Source: Sphingomonas prati
GTDB lineage: Bacteria > Pseudomonadota > Alphaproteobacteria > Sphingomonadales > Sphingomonadaceae
Length of the DNA stretch: 64,000 nt
Reading direction: 5' to 3'
Assembly (NCBI RefSeq): GCF_014643515.1
Contig: NZ_BMJP01000001.1
Span: 868,001-932,000 of the forward strand
The translations under genes were made by a program, and so were the position numbers. Under the pieces are notes generated by a model that worked only from the letters and a program-made list of their open reading frames with translations, had not been told where the DNA came from and made no database searches. Positions within the stretch are counted from its first letter, which is position 1. Every line of letters starts with the position of its first letter. This document shows positions 54,323-63,631 of this stretch, in pieces.

Positions 54323-55153
54323 TCAGTCCGGCAGCGCCTCCACCGGCACACCCCGATACCGGATCAGCAACGGTACGGTCAGCGTTGCGGCGCATGAAAT
54401 GCCATGTTCCCACAAGCCGTCCTCGCCCCACGCATCCCCGTGGTCGCCGCACAGCAGGATCGTCGCATGTGCGAACCGCGCCAGCAGCGGTGCGATCTGC
54501 CGGTCGAGATATTCGCACGCCAGCCGCTGGCGATGTGCGCAGTCCGCACGGCGATCGACGGTCTGGAACGGCACGCATGGATTGTCGGCCGCCGCCCAGT
54601 CCGCGCCCTCGAAATGATAAGGCACATGCGTCTCGCCCAGGTTCAGAAACACGAACTGGTCCGCCGCGGCCGACGCGTCGATCTGCTCTTCGATCCAGGC
54701 GACCTGCTCACCGGCATGTTGCGAAAACTGGAACGCCCCGAACCCCTGCCGCAGCGTCCCCGAAACCGCGGTCGCGGGATTGAACCAGCCCATCGCTGCC
54801 GACCCGATCGTGGCGTAGCCTGCGTTGCGGAACCCGTCCGGAATGTCCGCCCCGTCAACGGAAAAGCCTGGCTCGCTCAGTCCCGGATGCCCCGCCGCCG
54901 CCAGCCGGAACAGCCGGCCCAGCTTCGGATTGAGGAAACGCTTCTTCAGCGCCGCCACCCCCGGCGTGAATCCGACGAACATCGCCGCATGCGACCCATA
55001 GGTAAAATGCGACGGCGCCTGCGCAGCGTACAATGCGGACACAGATTTCAGTGCCGGCACCTCGGCCGCGGCAAAGCTGTCATACCGGCACGAATCGAGC
55101 GTGACGAACAACACGCTGTCATCTGAAATTGTCCGGATGGTCCTGTCCTGCAC
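54323..55153 (-). CDS. Sulfatase/alkaline-phosphatase-fold protein without FGly motif
   Basis: About 276 residues from a GTG start with AGGGAG nine bases upstream; longer starts to 55267 are possible but lack a ribosome site. The fold is seen in VLFVTLDSCRYDSF (metal Asp) and LLCGDHGDAWGEDGLWEHG (metal Asp and His). Where sulfatases carry CxPSR the protein has HFTYGSHAAMFVGF, so a Thr may be nucleophile and no formylglycine can form. A phosphotransferase or phosphodiesterase role is more likely than sulfatase. No signal peptide. It lies between the secretion operon and the RTX nuclease gene; link to secretion unknown. Confidence 0.75.
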   Translation of the reverse strand: MQDRTIRTISDDSVLFVTLDSCRYDSFAAAEVPALKSVSALYAAQAPSHFTYGSHAAMFVGFTPGVAALKKRFLNPKLGRLFRLAAAGHPGLSEPGFSVDGADIPDGFRNAGYATIGSAAMGWFNPATAVSGTLRQGFGAFQFSQHAGEQVAWIEEQIDASAAADQFVFLNLGETHVPYHFEGADWAAADNPCVPFQTVDRRADCAHRQRLACEYLDRQIAPLLARFAHATILLCGDHGDAWGEDGLWEHGISCAATLTVPLLIRYRGVPVEALPD

Positions 55154-55341
55154 CGCGCCATTCTCCCTCACCGGGACATCAGCGCGCCGGGTTCGGAAAG
55201 CATAACGCTGTTCTACACGCCGCAGGAAGTGCCAATAACGAAACAGGACAGCGACCGGCTGTTCCACCGATCACCATCCCGCCCGAACCCTGCCACCGCG
55301 GTGGGGATATCCCCACCCCGGTGGCCCTTAGCGCTTCGACA

Positions 55342-58300
55342 TCACCCGAAGACGATGTCGCTCTGCACGATCGCATTCTCGCCGGTAAAGGCGATCCGCA
55401 TGTCGAACACATCATCTCCGCCGAGGTCCACGTTCAGGAAGGTCATGCCGTCGCTGTTGGTGATTTCGAACACCGACTGTGTGTTGGCAACGCCAGTCAG
55501 GTCGACGGTGTCGAACCCGGACTGGAAATCGCCGACGATGTCGTACGCCGCGACCGTGGAGTCGGACGCGATGACGAAGCGGAAGCTGTCCGCCCCGGCC
55601 CCGCCGAACAGGATGTCGCTGCCCACGCCGCCCTGCAGGATGTCCAACCCGTCGTCCCCGGACAGCGTATCGTCGTCACGACCGCCGTACAGCGTGTCGT
55701 TGCCGAGGCCGCCGAGCAGGCGATCGGCATCCTGGTTGCCGTACAACATGTCGTTGCCCTCGCCGCCGGTCAGCGTGTCGATGCCGAACCCGCCGGTCAG
55801 CATGTCGTCGCCGGCCAGCCCCGACAGCATGTTCGCGCCGCCGTCACCGGTCAGCATGTCGCCGTAGATGCTGCCGATCAGGCCCTCGAACCCGACCAGC
55901 GTATCGCTGCCGATGCCGGTGCTCTGCGCCCCATTCTGCAGCAGCAAGGAGACGGTGACACCCTGCGTGGCGTTGGCATAGACCGCGCTGTCGATCCCGT
56001 CCCCACCGGTCAGCGTGTTGGTGCCACGGCCGCCTTCCAGCATGTCGTCGCCCGTGCCGCCGGTCAGCGTGTCGTCGCCCTGGCCGCCGAACAGCATGTC
56101 GGCCCCGTCGCCACCGTCGATCGTGTCGGCATCCTGGTTGCCGTACAGCACGTCGTCGCCAGCACCACCGACGATCGTGTCGGCACCCAGCCCGCCATCG
56201 ATGCGGTTGGCGAACTGGTCACCTGTCATCGTATCGGCGAAGTTGCTGCCCAGCAGGTTCTCGATCGACACCAGCGTATCGCTGCCCGCGCCGCCGGTAT
56301 CCTGCGTGCCGACGACGCGGAGGTCGACCGTCACGGCGCCCGTTGCATTGAAGTAGGACGCGGTATCGGTGCCATCGCCACCGTCGATGACATCGTCACC
56401 GCGGCCGCCTTCGAGTGTGTCGTCGCCTTCGCCGGCCGACAGGTTGTCATTGTCCTGACCGCCGTACAGCGTGTCGTTACCGGCCCCACCGGCCAGGACG
56501 TCGGCGCCCTGGTTGCCGTACAGCGTGTCGTTGCCTTCGCCGCCCGACAGGTTGTCGTTCCCGGCGAGGCCGGTTAGCGTGTCGTTGCCCGCCAGACCCT
56601 GCAACGTGTCGTTGCCGGTCGTCCCGGTCAGCTGATCGTCGCCCGACGTGCCGGGCACGCGCGGAATGGCCAGCACGGCCACGACCTGGTCATGGTCGGT
56701 CGCACGACCCACCGAGTCCGGCTGCTCCGCGTTGTAATGGACGACATCGAATGCCGCGCCGTCCGCCAAGCCGCCGGTGACCAGGATGTTGTCGAACGCC
56801 TGCACATTGCCTTCGAACAGGTACGAGTAACGCTCTTCGGTCGGCAGCGTATCGTACAGGTTGGTCAGGACCCCGCCGGCGGTTAGCGCCTGCTGGCCGT
56901 CCTCGTAATAATAGCCGTTGAAGTCGCCCAGCACCGCGATGTTGAGCGCGGGGTTCGCCGCGAGCAGACCGTCGACATAGGTCCTCAGCTGCGTGTTCTG
57001 CGCGGTACGGGCACCGTCACCGGCCTGTGCCGGCGGCTGCGTGTCGCCGAACAGCGCGTCCGAACCGCCGCGCGACGTGAAGTGGACGTTGATCGCCGTC
57101 ACGGTCTGACCGTTGAACGAGAAGTCCGCAGCCAGCGGCGAGCGCGTGCCCGCATAGGCCGACCCCGGCACTGCAACCGCGCTGTCGGCGATGTAGCTGA
57201 CCCGGTCGGTGTTGTAGAGGAAGCCGTTGCGGATGTTGCCGCCAGGCTCGCCACCGGTCGAATTCGCCGTCGTCGGCGCAACTTCGACATAGGCGTAAAT
57301 GCCACCGCCCGCCGTCGCGATCGCATCGATCAGCAGCTGCGCCGTCGCCGCACCCGACAGGTCGGATCCGTTACCGGCACCGTCGGCATCCTGGATTTCC
57401 TGCAGGCCGATGATGTCCGGTGCCTGCAGCGCATAGACGATCTCCTCGGCGATCAGCGTGAACTTCTCGGCGCCGTCGGTCGGGTCGAGATTTTCGACGT
57501 TGAAGCTGGCGATCGACACATGGTCGGCGCTGCCGACCAGTTCGGTCGTCTCGCGCTCGGGCAGCGCCACGTCGTTCTCGACGGTCACTGCCTCGGTGAC
57601 GAGCACTTCATAGGTCGAGAAGGCATAGTTCATGATGCCGGTGACGCTGCCGAGCTGGTCGCCCTGTGTGTGAGCGGGTGCGTATCCGGCGAACAGGTCG
57701 CTGTCGGCGTCGATCTGGAGACGCTCGGGGTTGTCGTCGCCTTCCGACAGAGTGATGCCGCCGCGCTCGTTCAGCCCGGTCGCGCCCTCGCCGTTCGATG
57801 CCACGACGAAGGTCTCGCCGAACTCGTTGGTCGCCGCGACGACCTGCGGACGGTCGACCGTCACGCGCATGCCTTCCATGCTCTCGTAGAAATCGATCCC
57901 GTCCAGGTCCGGATCGAACGAGGTCAGATTGTCGTCGTCGATCACCTCCGAAGGCGCAAGGCGGCCGCCGATGCCGATCAGCACCGCCTCGGGCAGGTCG
58001 TTGCCCTGCGACACGACCTCGATCGTGGTCGGCGTCGTGATCTCGGTCACGCTCAGCGAGCCCGCGCCCGCGACATATTCCGACACCGTGCCGGTGACGT
58101 TCAGCAGGTCGCCGATCGCGACGGTCGGCCGCGTGCTGGTGAACACCAGCACCGCGTCCGAGGTATCGTTGTCGCCATCGCCGGTCGCGGTCTGAATGTA
58201 GAAGCCGTTATTGTCGACCGCAGTCACGATACCGCTCGTCGTGATGACCTGGCCGACATATTCCGACCGGTGGCCCGCGCCCTGGATGTCGTAGATTTCC

Positions 58301-60741
58301 AGGTTCAGCGGGTCGTCGTTGACGATCGTGCCGACTGCATTGTCGTCCGAGATGCTGATGTTGCCGACCGGATTGGTCAGCTGCACGGTCAGCGTCTCGT
58401 TCAGTTCGCCGATCACGTCGCCGTTCACGTCGATCACGATCCGCTGCGACGACACGCCCTCGGCAAAGCTCACCGTCCCGGTCAGTGCGGTGTTGGCGCC
58501 GATGTCGTTCCCGTCGATCCCTCCGGCGGTCAGGTTGATCGCGTAGTCGACCGAAGCTGCTGTTGCGCCACCGCCCGCGCGGGTCACGGTGAACACCAGC
58601 TGCGACGTGCCGCTATTGCCCTCGATCACGCTCGTGTCGCCAATCCGTACGACGCCCGGTGCATTGGCGGACAGGAAGTTCTGGCCCGTGTTGATCGCGC
58701 CGAACGTGTTCTGTTGCGCACCCACCCAGGTGAAGTCGCTCGCATTCGCGCCGTCGCCAGTCAGTTGCAACGAGAAACCGTCCGCGACGCCTTCCTCGGC
58801 AACGCCGATGTCGGTGCTGGTCAGGCCCGCCGCGGCACCGCCGGTTGCGGTCACAACGCCTTCGTAGGACAGGAACTGAACCACCTGCGCGCCCGGTGCG
58901 ACCAACGCGATCGCGTCCGGCGACCCATTCTGGATGCCGGCGACCGCAAAAGACAACGTGCCGTAGCCGTCGTCCTGATCGGCGATCACGCCGCTCAGCT
59001 GCTGCGTCGCATACACGCCGCCGCCGTTGCCGTTATAGAACACCAGCGACCAGCCGGTCAGGTCGGTGCCCGCGACACCCGCGACCTCGACAGCCTCGCC
59101 CGCGTCGGTGCCGGCGTCGTCATAATGGATTTCGTTGATGAACACGCCGGGCGTGTCGTCGTTGCGGATCGTGCCGACCGCACTGGCGTCGGTCAGCGTC
59201 ACGCCGACCGGGTCGCTCAGCGTCACGCCGAACGTTTCTTCGCCTTCGAAGCGAACATCGCCGGCAACCTGCACGACGATCGTCGCGGTCGTGGCGCCGT
59301 CCGCGAAGTCGACGGTGCCGGTCAGCGCCTGCGTCGCCAGATCGTCGGCCGCCGCGGTCCCGTTCAGCTCGATCGTATAGTTCGCCGAGCCGGCACCGGC
59401 GCTGCCGCCGTCGCGCGTGACGGTGAAGGTCAGCGCGGTGCTGCCGTTCGCCCCTTCGAAGGCCGCCGCGTCGGCGATCGACAGCGTGCCGGCCGCGCCC
59501 GCGACGTCGTCGTTGGCGATCGTACCGGTCGCGCTGCCGTCCGCGATCGTCGCGCCGACGGTCGAGGTGGTCAGCGTCACGCCGAACGTCTCGTCGCCCT
59601 CGACCAGCACGTCGCCGTTCAGCAGGACGGTGACGGTTTGGCTGGTCTGGCCGTCCGCGAACACCACGGTACCGCCGGTCGCATCCAAATCGGCCGCGTC
59701 CGCGGTGCCGTTCAGGTCGATGGCATAGGCCAGCTCGACCGCGCCTGTGCTGCTGTCGGTACGCGTGACCGTGAAGGTCAGCTGCGTCGTGCCGGCATCG
59801 CCCTCGGCCACCGCGGCGTCCGCGATCGCGAAGGTGCCGACCGACGGCGCGGCGTCGTCGTTGACGATCGTGCCGGTTGCGGTCGCATCGCTGATCGTGC
59901 CGATGCTGGCGTTCGACAGCGTGACGGTGAACGTCTCGTCCTGCTCGAACACAGTATCGCCGTTCGCCGCGACCGTGATCCGCGCCTCAGTCTGGCCGTC
60001 CGCGAACGTCACCTGACCGGTCAGCGCGCCGGACAGGTCGTCCGCGCCCGCCGTCCCGGTGGCGACGGTGTAGGTCAGCGTCGCCGCCCCCGTGCTGCCG
60101 CCGGTGCGCTGCACGACGAATTCGATGGCGGTCGTGCCGGCAGTGCCCTCTGCCGCCTGAACGTCGCCGATCGCGAAGCTGCCCGCCTCACCCGCGGCCG
60201 TCACTGTGAACCCGGCGGGATAGGTCACGCCGGCCGTGTCGTTCTGCGTCCAGAGCATCTCGTCGGCGATGTTCGCCAGGATCTCCGCACGCGTGCCGCC
60301 GAGCGGTCCGGTATAGGCGGCATTGTCGGCGCCGAACGCCAGCGCGGTTTCGCCAAACGTCAGGCCGGTCGGGACGGCGGAGGTGTTCGTATTGGTCGCG
60401 TCGGCAGCATAATTCGTGTTGCCGTCCGCGAAATCGACGGCGTACAAGAACGTCGGCTCGGCCGCTGTCCCGATGTAGGCAAGAACTTGATCGCCCGAAA
60501 CCGACGGATTTAACGACCCCGTGAGGTCGGAAACGGTCACGACAGTCCCGATCGCGGTACCGGCCGGCACGACATACGTCAAAACACCCTCGCCCGTGCG
60601 AAAGGCATTGGTCGCTCGCCAGCCATTGTCGGTGAAGTTGATCGTCTGCCCGGACAGGTCCGCCAGGATCACGAACGAGAAGGATTTGACCCCCGTATCC
60701 GCACCAAAACCAACGATCGCGATATCACCGACTTGCGCCAT
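55342..60741 (-). CDS. Giant ExeM/NucH-type secreted endonuclease with Calx-beta and RTX repeats
   Basis: 1799 residues, no Sec signal. N-terminal beta domain (1-180, GDIAIVGFGADTGVKSFSF); Calx-beta domains at about 190-296, 303-411, 418-528 and 697-810; a lamin-tail-like domain at 531-690 (FINEIHYDDAGTDAGEAVEV); a NucH-type OB region at 815-1070; an endonuclease/exonuclease/phosphatase domain at 1074-1357 with Glu1115 in LQEIQ, Asp1273/Asn1275 in LGDFNG and Asp1349/His1350 in ATDHDQ; RTX repeats from 1365; a C-terminal DF-module shared with the other cargos. It probably degrades extracellular DNA. No other gene in its transcript. Confidence 0.9.
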   Translation of the reverse strand: MAQVGDIAIVGFGADTGVKSFSFVILADLSGQTINFTDNGWRATNAFRTGEGVLTYVVPAGTAIGTVVTVSDLTGSLNPSVSGDQVLAYIGTAAEPTFLYAVDFADGNTNYAADATNTNTSAVPTGLTFGETALAFGADNAAYTGPLGGTRAEILANIADEMLWTQNDTAGVTYPAGFTVTAAGEAGSFAIGDVQAAEGTAGTTAIEFVVQRTGGSTGAATLTYTVATGTAGADDLSGALTGQVTFADGQTEARITVAANGDTVFEQDETFTVTLSNASIGTISDATATGTIVNDDAAPSVGTFAIADAAVAEGDAGTTQLTFTVTRTDSSTGAVELAYAIDLNGTADAADLDATGGTVVFADGQTSQTVTVLLNGDVLVEGDETFGVTLTTSTVGATIADGSATGTIANDDVAGAAGTLSIADAAAFEGANGSTALTFTVTRDGGSAGAGSANYTIELNGTAAADDLATQALTGTVDFADGATTATIVVQVAGDVRFEGEETFGVTLSDPVGVTLTDASAVGTIRNDDTPGVFINEIHYDDAGTDAGEAVEVAGVAGTDLTGWSLVFYNGNGGGVYATQQLSGVIADQDDGYGTLSFAVAGIQNGSPDAIALVAPGAQVVQFLSYEGVVTATGGAAAGLTSTDIGVAEEGVADGFSLQLTGDGANASDFTWVGAQQNTFGAINTGQNFLSANAPGVVRIGDTSVIEGNSGTSQLVFTVTRAGGGATAASVDYAINLTAGGIDGNDIGANTALTGTVSFAEGVSSQRIVIDVNGDVIGELNETLTVQLTNPVGNISISDDNAVGTIVNDDPLNLEIYDIQGAGHRSEYVGQVITTSGIVTAVDNNGFYIQTATGDGDNDTSDAVLVFTSTRPTVAIGDLLNVTGTVSEYVAGAGSLSVTEITTPTTIEVVSQGNDLPEAVLIGIGGRLAPSEVIDDDNLTSFDPDLDGIDFYESMEGMRVTVDRPQVVAATNEFGETFVVASNGEGATGLNERGGITLSEGDDNPERLQIDADSDLFAGYAPAHTQGDQLGSVTGIMNYAFSTYEVLVTEAVTVENDVALPERETTELVGSADHVSIASFNVENLDPTDGAEKFTLIAEEIVYALQAPDIIGLQEIQDADGAGNGSDLSGAATAQLLIDAIATAGGGIYAYVEVAPTTANSTGGEPGGNIRNGFLYNTDRVSYIADSAVAVPGSAYAGTRSPLAADFSFNGQTVTAINVHFTSRGGSDALFGDTQPPAQAGDGARTAQNTQLRTYVDGLLAANPALNIAVLGDFNGYYYEDGQQALTAGGVLTNLYDTLPTEERYSYLFEGNVQAFDNILVTGGLADGAAFDVVHYNAEQPDSVGRATDHDQVVAVLAIPRVPGTSGDDQLTGTTGNDTLQGLAGNDTLTGLAGNDNLSGGEGNDTLYGNQGADVLAGGAGNDTLYGGQDNDNLSAGEGDDTLEGGRGDDVIDGGDGTDTASYFNATGAVTVDLRVVGTQDTGGAGSDTLVSIENLLGSNFADTMTGDQFANRIDGGLGADTIVGGAGDDVLYGNQDADTIDGGDGADMLFGGQGDDTLTGGTGDDMLEGGRGTNTLTGGDGIDSAVYANATQGVTVSLLLQNGAQSTGIGSDTLVGFEGLIGSIYGDMLTGDGGANMLSGLAGDDMLTGGFGIDTLTGGEGNDMLYGNQDADRLLGGLGNDTLYGGRDDDTLSGDDGLDILQGGVGSDILFGGAGADSFRFVIASDSTVAAYDIVGDFQSGFDTVDLTGVANTQSVFEITNSDGMTFLNVDLGGDDVFDMRIAFTGENAIVQSDIVFG

Positions 60742-60978
60742 GCCCAGTTTTCCTCACCTGCGCCGGACCCTGAAATATTGGACGCACGAAGGCGGCATGC
60801 CTCCGTGCGTCCTGTCCGGTCCGAACTATGGTGAATACCCCTGTCAGCGCCGTGCAACAGTTTCATGACAACGCAGTAATGTCGGGGGGAGATGGTGAAT
60901 CCCGAAATGGGGCACTTTTCAGTGGGTTGAGACAGGCACCGGCGGGCAGCGATGCCTGTCTCGACCAGGGGTTCAGAT

Positions 60979-61012
60979 CGAACCCGTCCTGGCCGCGACC
61001 GAGACGGGTTCG
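60979..61012 (-). terminator. Hairpin after the RTX repeat protein gene
   Basis: CGAACCCGTC and GACGGGTTCG form a 10-bp stem 11 bp past the stop at 61023. There is no T-run, so intrinsic termination is uncertain; it may protect the RNA end. Confidence 0.45.
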
Positions 61013-61022
61013 AGCGGAGCGA

Positions 61023-62150
61023 TTACCCCCAGAACACGTCGCTGGTGACGACGGAATCGACTCCCGCCACCATGATCTCCATGTCGGCGACACCGTCGCC
61101 CAGCAGATCGACCGAGATCAGGCTATTCCCGCCGATATTCTCGATCGACAGCGTATCGAAAGCGCTCATGCGCAGCACCGACAGATCGATCCGGTCGCTG
61201 CCGCTGACGAAGTCCAGGATCATGTCGCCGGCGCCGACCTCGGAGTCCCCCGCCAGAACGAACCGGAAATTGTCGGAACCAAGACCCCCGGTCATCACGT
61301 CGGCGCCCAGCCCGCCCTGCATCAGGTCGTTGCCGCCGCCCCCGTCCAGCGTGTCTTCCGACTGACCGCCGAACAGCGAGTCAGTGCCTTCGCCGCCGGA
61401 CAGGGTGTCACGGCCGACATTGCCGTACACCGTGTCGTTCCCATCGCCGCCGAACAGCGCGTCGATGCCGTCGCCGCCGTTCAGCGTATCGTTACCACCG
61501 GCCCCGAACAGCAGGTCGTTGCCGGCCTGACCGAACAGATTGTCCGCGCCATCACCGCCGTCCAGCCGGTTGTCGTTGCGGTCGCCACTCAGCGTGTCGG
61601 CGAACATAGTGCCGACCAGGTTCTCGAACCCGACAAGCAGGTCGGAGCCGGCCGCGCCGGTGTTCTGGAACTGACCCTGCAGTTCCAGGCTGACCACCAC
61701 GCCGCTGCCGACATTGGCCGTTGAATAGCCTGCGGTATCGCCGCTGCCGTCGATCAGGCCCAGCACACCGCCACCGTCGAGCGTATCGTTGCCGAGGCCA
61801 CCCTCGATCGTATCGGACCCAAGCCCGCCGCTGATGATGTCGTCGTCCTGCCCACCGAACAACAGGTCCGATCCGGTGCCGCCGTCGAGGAAATCGTTGC
61901 CGACATTCCCGTACAGCGTGTCGTTACCGCTGCCGCCGTTGATCGTGTCGTTGCCGCCGTTGCCGACGATGCGGTCGTTGCCGCCCAGCCCGGAGATCAG
62001 TTCGCCGTTGGCGCCGCCGGTCAGGATGTCGTTACCTTCGGTGCCGAAGATCGGCAGCGTGATGAGGGCCGCTTCCGCCACGGGGGCGACGGCAGATATG
62101 TTCGAGTTCAGGCTGATGCCAAATTGGGAACGCGTTACTTTCACAACCAT
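61023..62150 (-). CDS. RTX calcium-binding repeat protein without enzyme domain
   Basis: About 375 residues from ATG 62150 (MVVKVTRSQFGISLNS). Residues 35-290 are nearly all RTX nonapeptides (GGNDTINGGSGNDTLYGN, GGDGNDTVYGNVGRDTLSGG), folded as calcium-binding beta rolls, with a middle non-repeat block (VSLELQGQFQNTGAAGSDLL). The last 80 residues (FRFVLAGDSEVGAGD, DFVSGSDRIDLSVL, ISVDLLGDGVADMEIMV) form the shared C-terminal module and the type I secretion signal. No catalytic domain is seen; a surface or matrix protein is likely. Longer starts (62213) are possible. Confidence 0.85.
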   Translation of the reverse strand: MVVKVTRSQFGISLNSNISAVAPVAEAALITLPIFGTEGNDILTGGANGELISGLGGNDRIVGNGGNDTINGGSGNDTLYGNVGNDFLDGGTGSDLLFGGQDDDIISGGLGSDTIEGGLGNDTLDGGGVLGLIDGSGDTAGYSTANVGSGVVVSLELQGQFQNTGAAGSDLLVGFENLVGTMFADTLSGDRNDNRLDGGDGADNLFGQAGNDLLFGAGGNDTLNGGDGIDALFGGDGNDTVYGNVGRDTLSGGEGTDSLFGGQSEDTLDGGGGNDLMQGGLGADVMTGGLGSDNFRFVLAGDSEVGAGDMILDFVSGSDRIDLSVLRMSAFDTLSIENIGGNSLISVDLLGDGVADMEIMVAGVDSVVTSDVFWG

Positions 62151-62566
62151 CTCTCCTGCTTCCGGGCACGCCAGTTCTGCCGCGCCAACAGATGTATAAT
62201 TCGGACAAATCATCTTAACGAAGTCAACAAAAGCGCCGTCTGTATATTGGCTCTGACATTATACGTTGGTCTCTTTTACGTAGCTAATATTTTGTTAACT
62301 GAGTCTCATAAGTCGATCATATCGCGGATTGATTTCGATCAAGCATGCCAGCGGCGTTATCATTTCTGCAAGGCCGACTGGTGCCAGGGACGCAAGGCAT
62401 GTTCGATGCCGCCAAACAGATCGGAAAAGCGGCAACATTCGCGATTCATATGCATTCGCTATGCGGCGCACGGGAATCGATCTCGATTTGCAACGCGGTC
62501 CCCCCCTAATTGCCCGTCCCTGAGGCGCCGTGAATGGTCTGCGGTCGCCATCGGCAGGGGCCAAGC
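62151..62566. other. AT-richer 416-bp divergent control region
   Basis: Separates the RTX repeat gene and the TorF-type porin. 62215-62345 is clearly AT-richer than the surroundings. No coding sequence is convincing. It holds one perfect FNR/FixK-type box (62329-62342, listed separately). Confidence 0.6.
62329..62342. promoter_or_regulatory. Perfect FNR/FixK-type box
   Basis: TTGATTTCGATCAA equals the consensus TTGAT-N4-ATCAA. It lies 179 bp from the RTX start and 224 bp from the porin start. An FNR/FixK/Dnr-type regulator binding here under low oxygen would fit either gene. Confidence 0.65.
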
Positions 62567-63420
62567 ATGACGTTTTCCAAATCGCTTATCGCCGTCGCAT
62601 TCATCACCATTCCCGCCATCGCGCAGGCCCAGTCCGGCGAGCCGGTCGCCGCGATCCCGTCCATCGTCGTCACCGGTTCCGCGGGCCTCGTCTCCGACTA
62701 CCGGTTCCACGGCGTGTCGCAGTCCGACCGCGACATGGCGGTCCAGGCCGGCCTGACCATCACGCACCAAAGCGGGCTCTACGTCGGCACCTGGGGTCCA
62801 ACCTCGCCGGCTGGGGCACGTTCGGTGGCGCGAACATGGAACTCGACTTGATCGGCGGCTACAAGGGGAAGCTCGCCGAAAACGCGACGCTCGACGTCGG
62901 CCTGACCTGGTACATGTACCCCGGCGGCGCGGACGAAACCGACTTCGCCGAACCCTATGCCAAGCTGACCGGCACCGCCGGCCCCGCCACGCTGACCGCC
63001 GGCGCCGCCTATGCACCCAAGCAGCAGGCGATCGGCAAATGGTACGCCACGGGCTCGGACGCAGCGGCGGGCGTCTACACCAGCCCCGGCGACAAGGACG
63101 ACAATCTGTACCTGTGGGGCGACGGCGCGGTCGCGGTCACCGGCACGCCGATCACCGCAAAGGCGCATGTCGGCCATAGCTGGGGCCAGAACGGCCTAGG
63201 CCCGAACGCCACCGCGGTCGCCCCGACCGGCGAGTACTGGGATTGGTCGCTCGGCGCCGACGCGACCTACCGGAACCTGACCTTCAACGTCTCCTACGTC
63301 GACACCGATATCGGGGCGTCGGAGTCCCGCTACCTGCGGCCCAGCTTCAGCAAGGGTCAGGACGGCACCGGCTCGATCGCCGGCGGCACCGTGCTAGTCT
63401 CGCTGACCGCCGCCTTCTGA
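62567..63420 (+). pseudogene. TorF family putative porin, frameshifted
   Basis: The first part (MTFSKSLIAVAFITIPAIAQ signal peptide, then VTGSAGLVSDYRFHGVSQSD) runs from 62567 in one frame up to GLYVGTWG; the rest (NLAGWGTFGGANMELDLIGG to the C-terminal LVSLTAAF) continues in another frame to 63420. Loss of one base in or near the GGGG at 62793-62796 explains it. Together the parts give a full outer-membrane beta-barrel protein of about 284 residues. A real mutation or a sequencing error in the G-run are equally possible. Confidence 0.85.
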
Positions 63421-63432
63421 GGAGATCGACCG

Positions 63433-63516
63433 ATGGACGACCTGCTGTGGATCCTCGTCATGGTCGGGCTGGTGGCGGCGACGCTCGCCTACGCCCGGCT
63501 GTGCGACAATGCGTGA
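63433..63516 (+). CDS. 27-aa membrane peptide before kdpF
   Basis: MDDLLWILVMVGLVAATLAY plus seven residues: one membrane helix with a C-terminal Arg/Cys/Asp end (ARLCDNA). GGAGATCGACCG precedes the ATG. Only 12 bp lie between it and kdpF. It resembles, from memory, short peptides seen at this position in other alphaproteobacterial kdp operons; the role is unknown. Confidence 0.6.
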   Translation: MDDLLWILVMVGLVAATLAYARLCDNA

Positions 63517-63528
63517 GGCAATGACGCG

Positions 63529-63618
63529 ATGACACTCGACCTCTGGCTGGCGGCGCTGACCGCGCTCGGCCTGCTGTTTTACCTGGTGGCGGTCCTGATC
63601 CGCCCCGAACGCTTCTGA
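63529..63618 (+). CDS. kdpF: K+-transporting ATPase small subunit KdpF
   Basis: 29 residues, one membrane helix, with the family-typical end LIRPERF (full: LDLWLAALTALGLLFYLV then AVLIRPERF). It stabilises the KdpFABC complex in the inner membrane. 13 bp before kdpA, whose ribosome site AAGGAGG overlaps the kdpF stop region. Confidence 0.85.
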   Translation: MTLDLWLAALTALGLLFYLVAVLIRPERF

Positions 63619-63631
63619 AGGAGGCGGCATC

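Noticed and set aside
57082-60513. Plus-strand open frame of 1143 codons
   Set aside because: Antisense of the giant nuclease; Arg/Asp/Val-rich low-complexity product, no ribosome site.
46015-61600. Tandem DNA repeats in the RTX genes as a possible CRISPR or satellite
   Set aside because: The periodicity is 27 bp (nine codons) with varied bases and matches RTX protein repeats, not CRISPR spacing.
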